This document shows, in pieces, positions 22,679-30,857 of a stretch of DNA of 64,000 bases (positions within the stretch are counted from its first letter, which is position 1; each line of letters starts with the position of its first letter). The translations under genes were made by a program, and so were the position numbers. Source of the DNA: Microbacterium amylolyticum (GTDB taxonomy: Bacteria > Actinomycetota > Actinomycetes > Actinomycetales > Microbacteriaceae); assembly GCF_011046975.1 (NCBI RefSeq), contig NZ_CP049253.1:1302001-1366000 (forward strand). The letters run 5' to 3'. A model generated the notes under the pieces. It was given only the letters and a program-made list of their open reading frames with translations, ran no database searches and had not been told where the DNA came from.

Positions 22679-24016
22679 TTACTCGTCAGGCCAGCCCGAG
22701 TCGATCTGTCGGAGGACGGAATCGAGGTCGGTGCCGCCTACCCACGACCGCATGCCCTCCCAGAACGTTCCGGCGCCAACGGTGCCGGGCATCAGGTCGG
22801 AGCCATCGAAACGGAACACCGTGTCGGGATCCTGCAGCAGTTCAACGGACTGCTCAAGGATCGGGCTCGATGCGAGCGACGGGTCGAGGCCCGAGTTCGC
22901 GCTGACCACGCCGCCGAGGCCGACGCGGGAGTTGGCCCATTCGGGGCTCGAGAGGTATTCCTGAACAGCGATCGTTGCCGGGTTGTCGTTGAACGCACCC
23001 ACCAGCTCACCGCCACCGGTAATCGCCGGGTCGTCGCCCGCGCTCATCGGGGGCTGCATGAACGCCCACACATCGCCGTCCTCGGAAACCTCGCCGCCGG
23101 CGTCAATGATGAAGCCCTCGAGGAACGATGCCTGGTGCGTGAGAACGCAGTCACCGGAGACGAGGGGGTTGGCAACGTCGCCGAACGCCGTGGAATCGAT
23201 CGACTCGACACCGCCGAAGCCCGCGTTGACGCGTTCGGGGTTGAGGAGAATCTCGCCGACGTGCTCGAACGCGCTCTTGATGCTGTCGTCCGTGAAGGGG
23301 ATCTCGCCGACAACCCACTGGTCGTAGACATCCGTTCCGGACTCGCGAAGGACGATGTCCTCGATCCAGTCCGTTCCGGGCCAGCCGGTCGCGGCGTCAG
23401 AGCCGAAGCCCACGCACCAGGCGGGACCGCCCGTGTCGGCGGCGATCTCATCGCTGAGGTCCAACAGCCCATCCCAGTCGTCCGGAATCTCCCAACCGTG
23501 CTCTTGGAAGGCGTCGTTGTTGTACCAGATCCATCCCTTCACGTTGGCCATGAGGGGGGCGCCGTAGAGCTCATCGCCGACGGTGAGGTACGTCGCCCAC
23601 GATTCGTTCCAGTACTCCGCAACGTTCGTCGCGACGGTGTCGGATGCCGGTACCAGGTGTCCGCGTGCGGCGAGGTCCGAGAACAGACCGGGCTGCGGGA
23701 AGAAGGCGAGGTCGGGCGGGTTTCCGCCCTGAGCGCGAATGCCGATCTGCGCCTCGAACTCCTGGGAGCCCTCGTAGACGATGTCGATGCCGCTCTGTTC
23801 TTCCCAGTCCGCCCAGGACTGTTCGAGAAGAGCAGCTTCGGTATCGACAATCGTGCCGTAAATGCGTACCGTTTGGGGGCCATCTCCGGCATCGTCGCCA
23901 CCGGTTCCTCCGGGGCCACCCCCGGTTCCGGGTCCGCTTCCGCAGCTCGCGAGTACGAGGGCTGTTGCGGAGAGCGCTGCTGCTGAGATGAGGGTGCGTG
24001 TGCGTACCGTCTTCAT
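22679..24016 (-). CDS. ABC transporter sugar-binding lipoprotein (AglE-like)
   Basis: A 445-residue extracellular solute-binding protein, family 1 type. The N-terminal signal ends in the lipobox LASC, followed by a Gly-rich linker, so the mature protein is tethered to the membrane. The fold signatures are typical of AglE/ThuE proteins: WEEQSGIDIVYEGSQEFEAQIGIRAQGGNPPDLAFFPQPG, written here in parts WEEQSGIDIVYEGS and QGGNPPDLAFFPQPG, and the C-terminal LGGVVSANSG. GGAGCG precedes the ATG. It is the first gene of the operon, and the 140-base leader before it holds the promoter. No LacI-type regulator is adjacent. Confidence 0.92.
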   Translation of the reverse strand: MKTVRTRTLISAAALSATALVLASCGSGPGTGGGPGGTGGDDAGDGPQTVRIYGTIVDTEAALLEQSWADWEEQSGIDIVYEGSQEFEAQIGIRAQGGNPPDLAFFPQPGLFSDLAARGHLVPASDTVATNVAEYWNESWATYLTVGDELYGAPLMANVKGWIWYNNDAFQEHGWEIPDDWDGLLDLSDEIAADTGGPAWCVGFGSDAATGWPGTDWIEDIVLRESGTDVYDQWVVGEIPFTDDSIKSAFEHVGEILLNPERVNAGFGGVESIDSTAFGDVANPLVSGDCVLTHQASFLEGFIIDAGGEVSEDGDVWAFMQPPMSAGDDPAITGGGELVGAFNDNPATIAVQEYLSSPEWANSRVGLGGVVSANSGLDPSLASSPILEQSVELLQDPDTVFRFDGSDLMPGTVGAGTFWEGMRSWVGGTDLDSVLRQIDSGWPDE

Positions 24017-24160
24017 TTTTCGCTCCGGTCGACATTGACATCAGTGTTGCAGACGGCCGTCGGTGGCCGTCGTGCTAGCAAACCTATGGCGCGGCGGGGA
24101 CGGCACGCAATGGCACTCGCCGACCGTTACCCGTCTGTCACGATCGGTGCCGGAAACGCC

Positions 24161-24197
24161 GCAGGGCCCCGGAAGCGTGAAGCTTCCGGGGCCCTGC
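24161..24197 (-). terminator. Terminator of rplJ-rplL
   Basis: A perfect 16-bp stem (GCAGGGCCCCGGAAGC and complement) with a 5-nt loop, 17 bases beyond the rplL stop. It ends the ribosomal stalk operon before the alpha-glucoside promoter. Confidence 0.88.
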
Positions 24198-24213
24198 GAA
24201 AGAAGTGGTCGAA

Positions 24214-24597
24214 TTACTTGACCGTGACCGAGGCGCCAGCGGCCTCGAGCTTCTCCTTGGCGTCGTTCGCAGCGTCCTTAGCAACGCCCTCGAGGACAGC
24301 CTTGGGGGCGCCGTCAACGAGGCCCTTTGCTTCGCCGAGACCGAGCGAGGTGAGCTCGCGGACAGCCTTGATGACCTGGATCTTCTTGTCGCCGGCACCC
24401 TCGAGGATGACGTCGAACTCGCTCTGCTCCTCGGCAGCCTCAGCTGCAGCGGCGGGTGCGCCAGCAACTGCGACAGCGGCGGGGGCAGCAGCCGTAACGT
24501 CGAACTTCTCCTCGAATGCCTTCACGAACTCGCTGAGCTCGATGAGCGTGAGCTCCTCGAACGCGCTGAGCAGCTCTTCGGTGCTGAGCTTCGCCAT
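24214..24597 (-). CDS. rplL: 50S ribosomal protein L7/L12
   Basis: A 127-residue ribosomal stalk protein that recruits translation GTPases. The N-terminal dimerisation helix ([29 protein letters not shown], seen in parts) is followed by an Ala-rich hinge and the conserved C-terminal domain with [19 protein letters not shown] and [14 protein letters not shown] lies before the ATG. It follows rplJ by about 60 bases in the classical arrangement. Confidence 0.98.
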   Translation of the reverse strand: MAKLSTEELLSAFEELTLIELSEFVKAFEEKFDVTAAAPAAVAVAGAPAAAAEAAEEQSEFDVILEGAGDKKIQVIKAVRELTSLGLGEAKGLVDGAPKAVLEGVAKDAANDAKEKLEAAGASVTVK

Positions 24598-24657
24598 GAT
24601 GTATCTCCTGTTTGTGTGAGAGGTATGTAGGTAAGTGGGGTGTGTGAACGTCGGCCG

Positions 24658-25173
24658 TTAGGCCGCGTTCTCCTGCTTCTCGCGCAGTGCCTCGACCGTG
24701 CGAACGGTCTTCGAGGGCAGCGCCTGGAAGACGGCTGCGGCCTTCGACATCGAGGCCTTCATCATGCCGGCGACCTTGGAGAGGAGAACCTCACGGCTCT
24801 CGAGGTCGGCAAGCTTGTTGACTTCCTCAGCCGAGAGCGGGGCACCATCGAAGTACCCGCCCTTGATCACGAGAAGAGGGTGTGCCTTGGCGAAGGTACG
24901 CAGACCCTTGGCAACAGCGACGGGGTCGCCGTGCACAAAAGCAACCGCCGAGGGACCCTTGAGGTCCTCGTCGAATGCTGCGATTCCCGCGTTGTTCGCG
25001 GCAATCTTGGTCAGCGTGTTCTTCACCACGGCGTATTCCGCGTCCTGACGAATGCTGTCGCGGAGCTCCTTGAGCTCAGCAACCGTCAGACCGCGGTACT
25101 CGGTGAGCAGAACGGCGGTCGAGCTCTCGAACTTGCCTTCGAGCTCGGCGACCGATGCTTCCTTCAGCGCCAT
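24658..25173 (-). CDS. rplJ: 50S ribosomal protein L10
   Basis: A 171-residue ribosomal stalk base protein that binds 23S rRNA and anchors L7/L12 dimers. Family features are AVLLTEYRGLTVAELKELR and the NTLTKIAANNAG segment. I chose ATG at 25173 with AAGGAG 6 bases upstream; the GTG two codons earlier is inside that spacing. The 5' leader carries an L10 leader element with a terminator-like hairpin. Confidence 0.97.
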   Translation of the reverse strand: MALKEASVAELEGKFESSTAVLLTEYRGLTVAELKELRDSIRQDAEYAVVKNTLTKIAANNAGIAAFDEDLKGPSAVAFVHGDPVAVAKGLRTFAKAHPLLVIKGGYFDGAPLSAEEVNKLADLESREVLLSKVAGMMKASMSKAAAVFQALPSKTVRTVEALREKQENAA

Positions 25174-25241
25174 GGCCACTCCTTGTAACGTACGAGGCGC
25201 CCCACGGTGGTGAGGTGCCAGCCGGATCCCGCCCTACACAC

Positions 25242-25395
25242 AAAAAAGCTCCGGCGCGAGGCGCACGGAGCTCGATTCCCGAAACGGGAAAGATTCAGTA
25301 CACCTGCGCGGGCCCCTGCATGAGCAGTGCTTCGATCGATCTGTGCTGGGCACATCACGACGACCGGCGGTCTTCGGCTTCGTCCAATATAGGAC
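25242..25395 (-). ncRNA. Ribosomal L10 leader with attenuator hairpin
   Basis: The rplJ leader contains, on the minus strand, AGACCGCCGGTCGTCGTGA and GCTCATGCAGGGGCCCGCGCAGG, sequences of the kind bound by the L10(L12) complex. A hairpin with AGCTCCG/CGGAGCT arms (25248-25272) follows, with a run of six T at 25242-25247. This is the form expected of an autoregulatory leader. The boundaries are approximate. Confidence 0.65.
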
Positions 25396-25640
25396 ACTTC
25401 CGCTCGGACAACTAATCGGCCCGGCAAATCCCCAGGGAAGCACGCGTGGGCGGCCTCCCGATTCCCTAACGAAGGAAAAACCGTGCCGTGCGCGCCGAAT
25501 TCGCCACGCAGAAGGCCAGTCAGCGCGTTTCTTCCTTCGTTCGGCATCGGCGGCCACCCTGCTCAGGCGGGCCCGCGGCGTCGAACGCGGATCAGCGGTC
25601 CGGGGCCGAACACACGAAAGACCAGCGCGGTGGCTGGTGT
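25396..25640. other. Intergenic region upstream of the rplJ leader
   Basis: It holds the rplJ promoter; TATATT, read on the minus strand near 25387-25392, may be its -10. The rest, up to the end of the oxidoreductase gene, shows no plausible gene on either strand. Confidence 0.4.
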
Positions 25641-26663
25641 TTAGGCCGGCTCCGCCATGCTGAGCACGAGCTTTCCACGTGTGTGTCCCTCCTCGAGAAC
25701 CGCGTGGGCCCGCCGCGCGTCGGCGAGAGGGAACACCTGAGAGACGTTGATTCGCACGTTCCCCTCCGCGAGCAGACGTCCGATGGTCGCGAGCGTCTGC
25801 CCGTCGGGGATGACCTTCATGCTGGTGGCCCGGACGCGCGCCTCGGCCGCTTCGGCCGCATACTCGGGCCAGGATCCCGTCGGCACCTGAACGAGAAGAC
25901 CGCCCTGACGCAACACCTGCAGCGACCGTGAGCCGGTGCGCTCCGTGACGTTTCCGACGAGGTCGATCACGATGTCGACGGTGCCAATGACCTCTTCAAA
26001 GCGCGTGGTGGAGTAGTCGATAACGACATCGGCGCCGAGTTCCCGCAGCCAGGAGACATTGGCTCCGGAAGCGGTTGCCGTCACATGCGCGCCCATGTGA
26101 CGCGCAAACTGCACGGCAAGGTGGCCGACGCCACCAGCGCCGGCGTGAACGAGAATGCGTGATCCCTGGTGCGCCAGGGCGATGTCGACAACGGCCTGCC
26201 ACGCGGTCAGGGCGGCAAGCGGAACCGCCGCGGCATCCGTGTCGCTCATGCTGTCGGGAATCACGGCCAACGACGACGTCGATGCGATCGCGTATTCCGC
26301 GTAGGAACCGGGAGTTCGCGGGTACGCCACCATGCCGAACACCCGCGTTCCGACGGGAAGCGGGTGCAGTTCGTACGGGGTCTTCACCACAACGCCGGCA
26401 ACATCGAAGCCCAGCGTTCCCGGCAACGCGGACAGGTGGGCAGAGACCCCGCGGCCAGCTCGGGTTTTGGCATCGATGGGGTTGATACCGGCTGCCGTGA
26501 CGCGAATGAGCACCTCGTCCATGACGGGAACCGGAACAGGGACGGTGGCGATGCGCATCACGGACGCCGCGCCGGGTTCGTCGAAGACGACGGCCCGCAT
26601 CGTGGGGGGAATGGACTGACCCTCGTCGCGACTCTCATCGAGGCGGTGTGGTCGAACTCTCAT
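25641..26663 (-). CDS. Zinc-type alcohol dehydrogenase-like / quinone oxidoreductase
   Basis: A 340-residue medium-chain dehydrogenase/reductase of the NADPH:quinone oxidoreductase branch. It has GroES-like N-terminal strands, GFDVAGVV, a cofactor-binding segment VHAGAGGVGHLAVQFARHMGA, and no structural zinc cysteine cluster. I chose ATG at 26663 because GGAGGG stands 5 bases before it; MRAVVFDEPG at 26600 is an alternative that fits the conserved start better. It lies near the MFS pump and MarR regulator on the same strand, so it may take part in detoxification of quinones or electrophiles (inference). Confidence 0.87.
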   Translation of the reverse strand: MRVRPHRLDESRDEGQSIPPTMRAVVFDEPGAASVMRIATVPVPVPVMDEVLIRVTAAGINPIDAKTRAGRGVSAHLSALPGTLGFDVAGVVVKTPYELHPLPVGTRVFGMVAYPRTPGSYAEYAIASTSSLAVIPDSMSDTDAAAVPLAALTAWQAVVDIALAHQGSRILVHAGAGGVGHLAVQFARHMGAHVTATASGANVSWLRELGADVVIDYSTTRFEEVIGTVDIVIDLVGNVTERTGSRSLQVLRQGGLLVQVPTGSWPEYAAEAAEARVRATSMKVIPDGQTLATIGRLLAEGNVRINVSQVFPLADARRAHAVLEEGHTRGKLVLSMAEPA

Positions 26664-26749
26664 CGTGTCCCTCCGGTGCGACGCGCTGGCGGTGATCACG
26701 TCTCATCCAATCGGGCGCTGGTTACGCCCGCGAATCGGCGATGAGTCGG

Positions 26750-27232
26750 TCAGGCGTCAGATTTCTCAGCAGGAGGAATGCGCGCCGTGAGCCGGTGGAG
26801 AAGATCTCCGAGGCGCTCGATGTCGTCGATCGACCACTCACGCATGATCGTGGTGAGCGTGTGTTCCTGGGCTCCCCGCGCCGCTTCAAGGCGCTGCCGC
26901 CCGTTCTCGGTGGGTTCGATCACGGAAGACCTGCCGTCGTTCGGGTCGGGAGATCGGGCGACAAGCGCGAGGTCTTCCAGCTCGCGCACCATCCGGCTGA
27001 CCTGCCCCTTGTCGATGGAGAGGGACGCGGCGAGCTCTTTTGCCGTGATGGGAGCGCGGCGGGCGATCACGCTGAACAGCTTGTATGTTCCCGGCAGCAT
27101 GCCCGCGTGCAGGCGATCAGCGTTTTCCGCCAGAACGCGACGGAACTGCGCGAAAACGTCACCGAGTCCGGCTTCGACGGACTTCACAGCAGTGAGGAAC
27201 GCGGCGTCGGCGTCGCTGGTGTCGGAGGTCAT
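26750..27232 (-). CDS. MarR family transcriptional regulator
   Basis: A 160-residue winged-helix repressor. The DNA-binding core shows RRAPITAKELAASLSIDKGQVSRMVRELEDLALV, seen as APITAKELAASLS and GQVSRMVRELEDLALV, and the wing RSPDPNDGRSSVIEPTENG. Its ATG overlaps the stop of the MFS exporter gene by 4 bases (ATGA), so the regulator is made from the pump transcript. Two palindromes in the shared promoter (28967-29014) are its likely binding sites, giving an autoregulated drug-efflux operon. Confidence 0.9.
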   Translation of the reverse strand: MTSDTSDADAAFLTAVKSVEAGLGDVFAQFRRVLAENADRLHAGMLPGTYKLFSVIARRAPITAKELAASLSIDKGQVSRMVRELEDLALVARSPDPNDGRSSVIEPTENGRQRLEAARGAQEHTLTTIMREWSIDDIERLGDLLHRLTARIPPAEKSDA

Positions 27233-28929
27233 CTCTCGCCTTTTCGTCCCGGTTCGTGACTGATCACTCCATCCTCGCGGATCGTTGTGATGGATCCGGA
27301 CGACATGAGCGCGGTGTTGGCAGATTCTTCAGCCATTGCGGCCGCTTCTGCCTGTTCACGCTGGTGCTGCAGCCGCTCGATCGTTGTGCGCGTTGCCAGC
27401 GGAGCATTCGGCAGGAAGCAGATGGCGACGAGGCTGAGCACGGCAAGCGGAACCCCGACGAGGAAGGCGTGAGAGATCGCCTGCGCGGAGACCTGCTCGA
27501 TGATGACGGCGATGGTCTGCGGCATGTCCCGCGTGGTGGGCAGCGCGCCGGACTGGAGTTGTTCGGCGATGACCGCCCCCTCCGCACCGAGCGTGGAAAC
27601 GGCCCGAGCGATCTCGGCCATTCGGTCGGTGATCTGCTGGGTCATGCTTGCGGCCAGAACGGAACCCATGATCGCCACCCCGGCGGTGCCTCCAACGGAT
27701 CGGAAGAAGTTCACGCCCGAGCTGGCGACGCCGATCTGCGCGGGGTTGGCCGAGTTCTGCACGACGAGGACGAGGTTCTGCATCGTCATGCCTGTTCCGG
27801 AGCCCAGGAGGAACATGTACACGCCGACAAGGACAAGGGAGGTGTCGTATTCCAGCGTGGACAGCAGGGTGGTTCCGGCGATCATCAGGGCCGCGCCGAC
27901 AACGAGGAAGCTCTTCCACTTGCCGGAACGTGTGACGAGCTGGCCGATGATCGCCGAGGCGCCGAGCATGCCGGCCGCCATGGGAATCGTCAGCAGCCCC
28001 GCTTCCGTTGGCCCGTAGCCGCGGGAGACCTGCATGTACTGGCCGAGGTACACGGCCGTGCCGAACATCGAGACGCCGATCGAAATCGATGCAAGAACCG
28101 CGAGGGAGAACGTGCGGTCCCGGAAGAGCGACAGCGGGATTAGCGGCTCGCGCACTCGGCTTTCGACAAGGATGAAGGCTACCGTCGCGATTGCCGCCCC
28201 ACCCACCATGACCAACGTCTCCCAGCTGATCCAGCCGTACGTGGACACATTCGAGATCCACACGAGGAGCGTTCCGGCCCCGGCTGACAGCAGAACGATC
28301 CCGAGATAGTCGATCGTGACGCGTTCTCGCGGGATCTGGGAGATACGCAGCGTGCGGACGATAACGATGAACGCGATGATCCCCAGCGGAACGCCAACGT
28401 AGAAGTTCCAGCGCCACCCGATTGTGTCGGTGATGACCCCGCCAAGGATCGGTCCGCCGACGGTTCCGAGAGCCATCACCCCGGCGAACAGGCCCATGTA
28501 CCGCCCGCGCTCGCGAGGGCTGATGATGTCGGCCATGAGGATCTGGCTGAGCGCCTGGAGGCCACCGCCGCCGATGCCCTGAAGGGCGCGGAAGAAGATG
28601 AGCATTTCGGCGCTCTGCGACATTCCCGCACCGGCGGAGGCGAGAACGAACAGCACCAGGGCCGTGAGCATGAGGGTCTTGCGGCTCACGAGGTCAGCGA
28701 GCTTGCCCCAGATCGGCGTGGAAATAGCCGTTGTGAGGAGGGTCATGGTGACGACCCAGGTGTAGGAGGCCTGGGTGCCGCCGAGCTCGGGAACGATGAT
28801 CGGAAGCGATGTGCCGACGACGGTCATCGACATCATCGAGCAAAACATCGCCAGAAGAAGGCCGGACAGGGCGGTGAGAACCTGGCGCCTCGACATGCTG
28901 GACGAGACGGTTGTGGTGGGTGATGCCAC
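27229..28929 (-). CDS. MFS multidrug exporter, DHA2 (14-TMS) family
   Basis: A 566-residue drug/proton antiporter of the EmrB/QacA type. Fourteen hydrophobic segments are discernible. Signatures include WVVTMTLLTTAISTPIWGKLAD of motif A, GRYMGLFAGVMALGTVGGPILGG of motif C, and the N-terminal LSGLLLAMFCSMMSMTVVGTSLP (motif D1-like). A long hydrophilic C-terminal tail follows. It is transcribed first in an operon with the MarR gene, which overlaps its stop. Substrates are unknown; such pumps export cationic drugs and biocides. Confidence 0.9.
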   Translation of the reverse strand: MASPTTTVSSSMSRRQVLTALSGLLLAMFCSMMSMTVVGTSLPIIVPELGGTQASYTWVVTMTLLTTAISTPIWGKLADLVSRKTLMLTALVLFVLASAGAGMSQSAEMLIFFRALQGIGGGGLQALSQILMADIISPRERGRYMGLFAGVMALGTVGGPILGGVITDTIGWRWNFYVGVPLGIIAFIVIVRTLRISQIPRERVTIDYLGIVLLSAGAGTLLVWISNVSTYGWISWETLVMVGGAAIATVAFILVESRVREPLIPLSLFRDRTFSLAVLASISIGVSMFGTAVYLGQYMQVSRGYGPTEAGLLTIPMAAGMLGASAIIGQLVTRSGKWKSFLVVGAALMIAGTTLLSTLEYDTSLVLVGVYMFLLGSGTGMTMQNLVLVVQNSANPAQIGVASSGVNFFRSVGGTAGVAIMGSVLAASMTQQITDRMAEIARAVSTLGAEGAVIAEQLQSGALPTTRDMPQTIAVIIEQVSAQAISHAFLVGVPLAVLSLVAICFLPNAPLATRTTIERLQHQREQAEAAAMAEESANTALMSSGSITTIREDGVISHEPGRKGER

Positions 28930-28966
28930 GGGTGTCCTTTCTGCGAGTCCGCGACAGGCGCTGACA

Positions 28967-29014
28967 GTTGACGTTTGTCAACCATATGCGAGTAGTTGAT
29001 TTTTCGCAACTACT
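28967..29014. promoter_or_regulatory. MarR operator pair in the exporter promoter
   Basis: Two palindromes lie just upstream of the exporter start: GTTGAC-4-GTCAAC (28967-28982) and AGTAGTTG-8-CAACTACT (28991-29014). Both share the GTTG/CAAC half-site typical of MarR operators. They probably overlap the promoter of the exporter-regulator operon. Confidence 0.65.
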
Positions 29015-29095
29015 TTTCCCTGTGCGCTGCCCGTTATCCCTCCGTTCGCGCGCCGTCACCGTCATCACAGGCAAGATCCGGCTATCGTCTGAGAG

Positions 29096-29776
29096 ATGCT
29101 CACGCCAGAACTCGAATCCCGAATCGTTGCTGATTCGCGCGACCGAGTGGCGTGGCTCAAAGCCCGGTCGCAGGGCATCACGGCAACCGACGTTGCCAAT
29201 CTCTCAACCCCCGCATCGATCCTTCGCGCGGCACAGCAAAAGCTCCGCCCGTCGAGCTTCTCGGGCAATGCCTACACCGACCACGGACGGCGCCGTGAGC
29301 CGGAAATCGCCGCATGGGTCGAGCGTGAGCACGGCATTCTGCCCTCAACGGCGCTGTTCCGCTCCGAAATCGAGCGGCGCCACCTCGCCACCCCCGACGG
29401 CATTGCACAGGACGCCAACGGTCGGGTGGTTCTGGCCGAGATCAAGACCACCAACAAGTCGTGGCGAACGATCCCGCGCAGTTATCTGCGCCAAGTGTGG
29501 TGGCAGCAGCACGTGCTCGGCGCCGAACGCACCCTGTTCGTCTGGGAAGAGCACCGGAACTTCCGGCCGCTCAGCGACGAACCGATGATTCGGTGGATCG
29601 ACCGCGACGACGCCGAAATCCACAAGCTCGTCACGATGGCGACAAATCTGATCGACGAGCTCTACCAGCTGACGACCGGGCAAAAGGTTCCGCAGGGCGA
29701 TCTGACGCCCCGCGAACAAGCGATGCTCAGGGCCGCAACGAACGACGCCTACCGCGCACTCGCCCTCACCGACTAA
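29096..29776 (+). CDS. YqaJ-like nuclease domain protein
   Basis: A 226-residue protein with the restriction-endonuclease-like fold of YqaJ/lambda-exonuclease recombinases. It has GITATDVANL at the start, then the YTDHGRRREPEIAAWVE helix. The catalytic Asp-Glu-x-Lys pattern appears as TPDGIAQD followed by LAEIKTTNKSW. The C-terminal half is helical. Phages use this fold to resect DNA ends for recombination. Single copies also occur in actinobacterial chromosomes, as here. No phage genes surround it, so a cellular repair role is as likely as a phage relic. Confidence 0.75.
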   Translation: MLTPELESRIVADSRDRVAWLKARSQGITATDVANLSTPASILRAAQQKLRPSSFSGNAYTDHGRRREPEIAAWVEREHGILPSTALFRSEIERRHLATPDGIAQDANGRVVLAEIKTTNKSWRTIPRSYLRQVWWQQHVLGAERTLFVWEEHRNFRPLSDEPMIRWIDRDDAEIHKLVTMATNLIDELYQLTTGQKVPQGDLTPREQAMLRAATNDAYRALALTD

Positions 29777-29839
29777 CCTCCGGGCTGACGTCATGGACGC
29801 CGGAGCAGACATCCCCCGCTGGATCGATTCTCTCCCGCC

Positions 29840-30310
29840 ATGACGAAAGGCAGGCCGATGATCATTCCGGATTTCACCGCCGATGCGCGTTCGCTCCTCC
29901 CCGAACTCATCGCGCTCCGTCGCGCACTTCACGCGGGCCCCGAGATCGGGCTCGTTCTGCCGCGCACACAACGGCGGGTCCCCGCGGCTCTCGAGGGGCT
30001 CCCGCTCGAGATCACCACCGGCACGCGCACCACGTCGGTCGTCGCCGTTCTGCGCGGAACGCTCCCCGGCCCGGTCGTCCTGCTGCGCGGGGACATGGAT
30101 GGCCTGCCCCTCGTCGAAGAGACGGATCTCGACGAACGGCAATATGCACGCGTGCGGCCACGATCTGCACACGGCCGGCCTCGTTGGCGCGGCGAAGCTG
30201 CTCAGCGCACGACGCGAAGACCTTCACGGATCGGTGATCTTCATGTTCCAGCCGGGTGAAGAGGGACACGGCGCGGTCAACGTCATTCCGGAAAGCGTCG
30301 AGCTGACGCC
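29840..30310 (+). pseudogene. M20 family amidohydrolase, broken remnant
   Basis: The N-terminus of an M20 peptidase / aminoacylase reads [16 protein letters not shown] and [18 protein letters not shown] frameshift near 30135 moves the next conserved block, [22 protein letters not shown] (metal ligands), into another frame. That frame continues through [11 protein letters not shown], then jumps to [11 protein letters not shown], a segment that belongs to the dimerisation domain much further on. The C-terminal half is missing; after about 30310 the sequence belongs to a gene on the other strand. So there is a frameshift, an internal deletion and a truncation. Confidence 0.85.
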
Positions 30311-30317
30311 CTTCCCC

Positions 30318-30693
30318 TCAGCGGACGTTCACGCGGATCGGCAGCATCATGAGGGTGGTGGCCGTGTTGCTGACCCACATCGACAGAAACGCCGTTGCGA
30401 TCATGACGCCGAGGATCAGCTGCCGTGGCTTGGTGCCAATGGACCGCATGACGATGAGGGCGATGCGCTCGTGCAGGTTCCACTTCTGCATCGCGATGGC
30501 GATCATAAAGCCGCCGAGGAACAGGAAGACCGTCGGCGGGGATCAACAGATAGACCATGATGGCGAGCACGGGCCTCAGCGCCCGGCCGGCCCACAGGCG
30601 CAGTTGTGGGAGATGTTTTTCGGGAGCGCCCGGACGCGGACCGGCATTGCCGCGGGCGGCGAGCGCTGTCGTGCTCAGCGAGGATGTCATCAT
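30318..30693 (-). pseudogene. DASS (SLC13) anion transporter, broken remnant
   Basis: Start ATG at 30693 (MMTSSLSTTALAARG) with AGAGG upstream. The first frame runs to AIMVYLLIP, then a frameshift near 30550 moves the rest into the frame reading [20 protein letters not shown] and [36 protein letters not shown]. That is the signature SNT motif of divalent-anion/Na+ symporters. The gene ends there, at about one third of normal length, against the truncated M20 gene. Both genes converge and both have lost their 3' parts, so one deletion probably joined them. Confidence 0.85.
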
Positions 30694-30803
30694 TGACCTC
30701 TCGTAAGAGTTGGTGCGGAATCGCTGTGCGAGCATGACACGATCGGCGCCCGTGGCCTCGGTTATGTAACTAACGGTCGCAGGCCGGGAAACCACCGGCA
30801 CAA

Positions 30804-30849
30804 CACAGCGGTGCCCCGCCCTTCTCCGGAAGGGCGGGGCACCGCTGTG
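30804..30849. terminator. 21-bp hairpin terminator after the giant GH43 gene
   Basis: A perfect stem beginning CACAGCGGTGCCCCG with a 4-nt loop, 9 bases past the stop of the surface protein on the minus strand. Confidence 0.88.
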
Positions 30850-30857
30850 AGTGAGCC

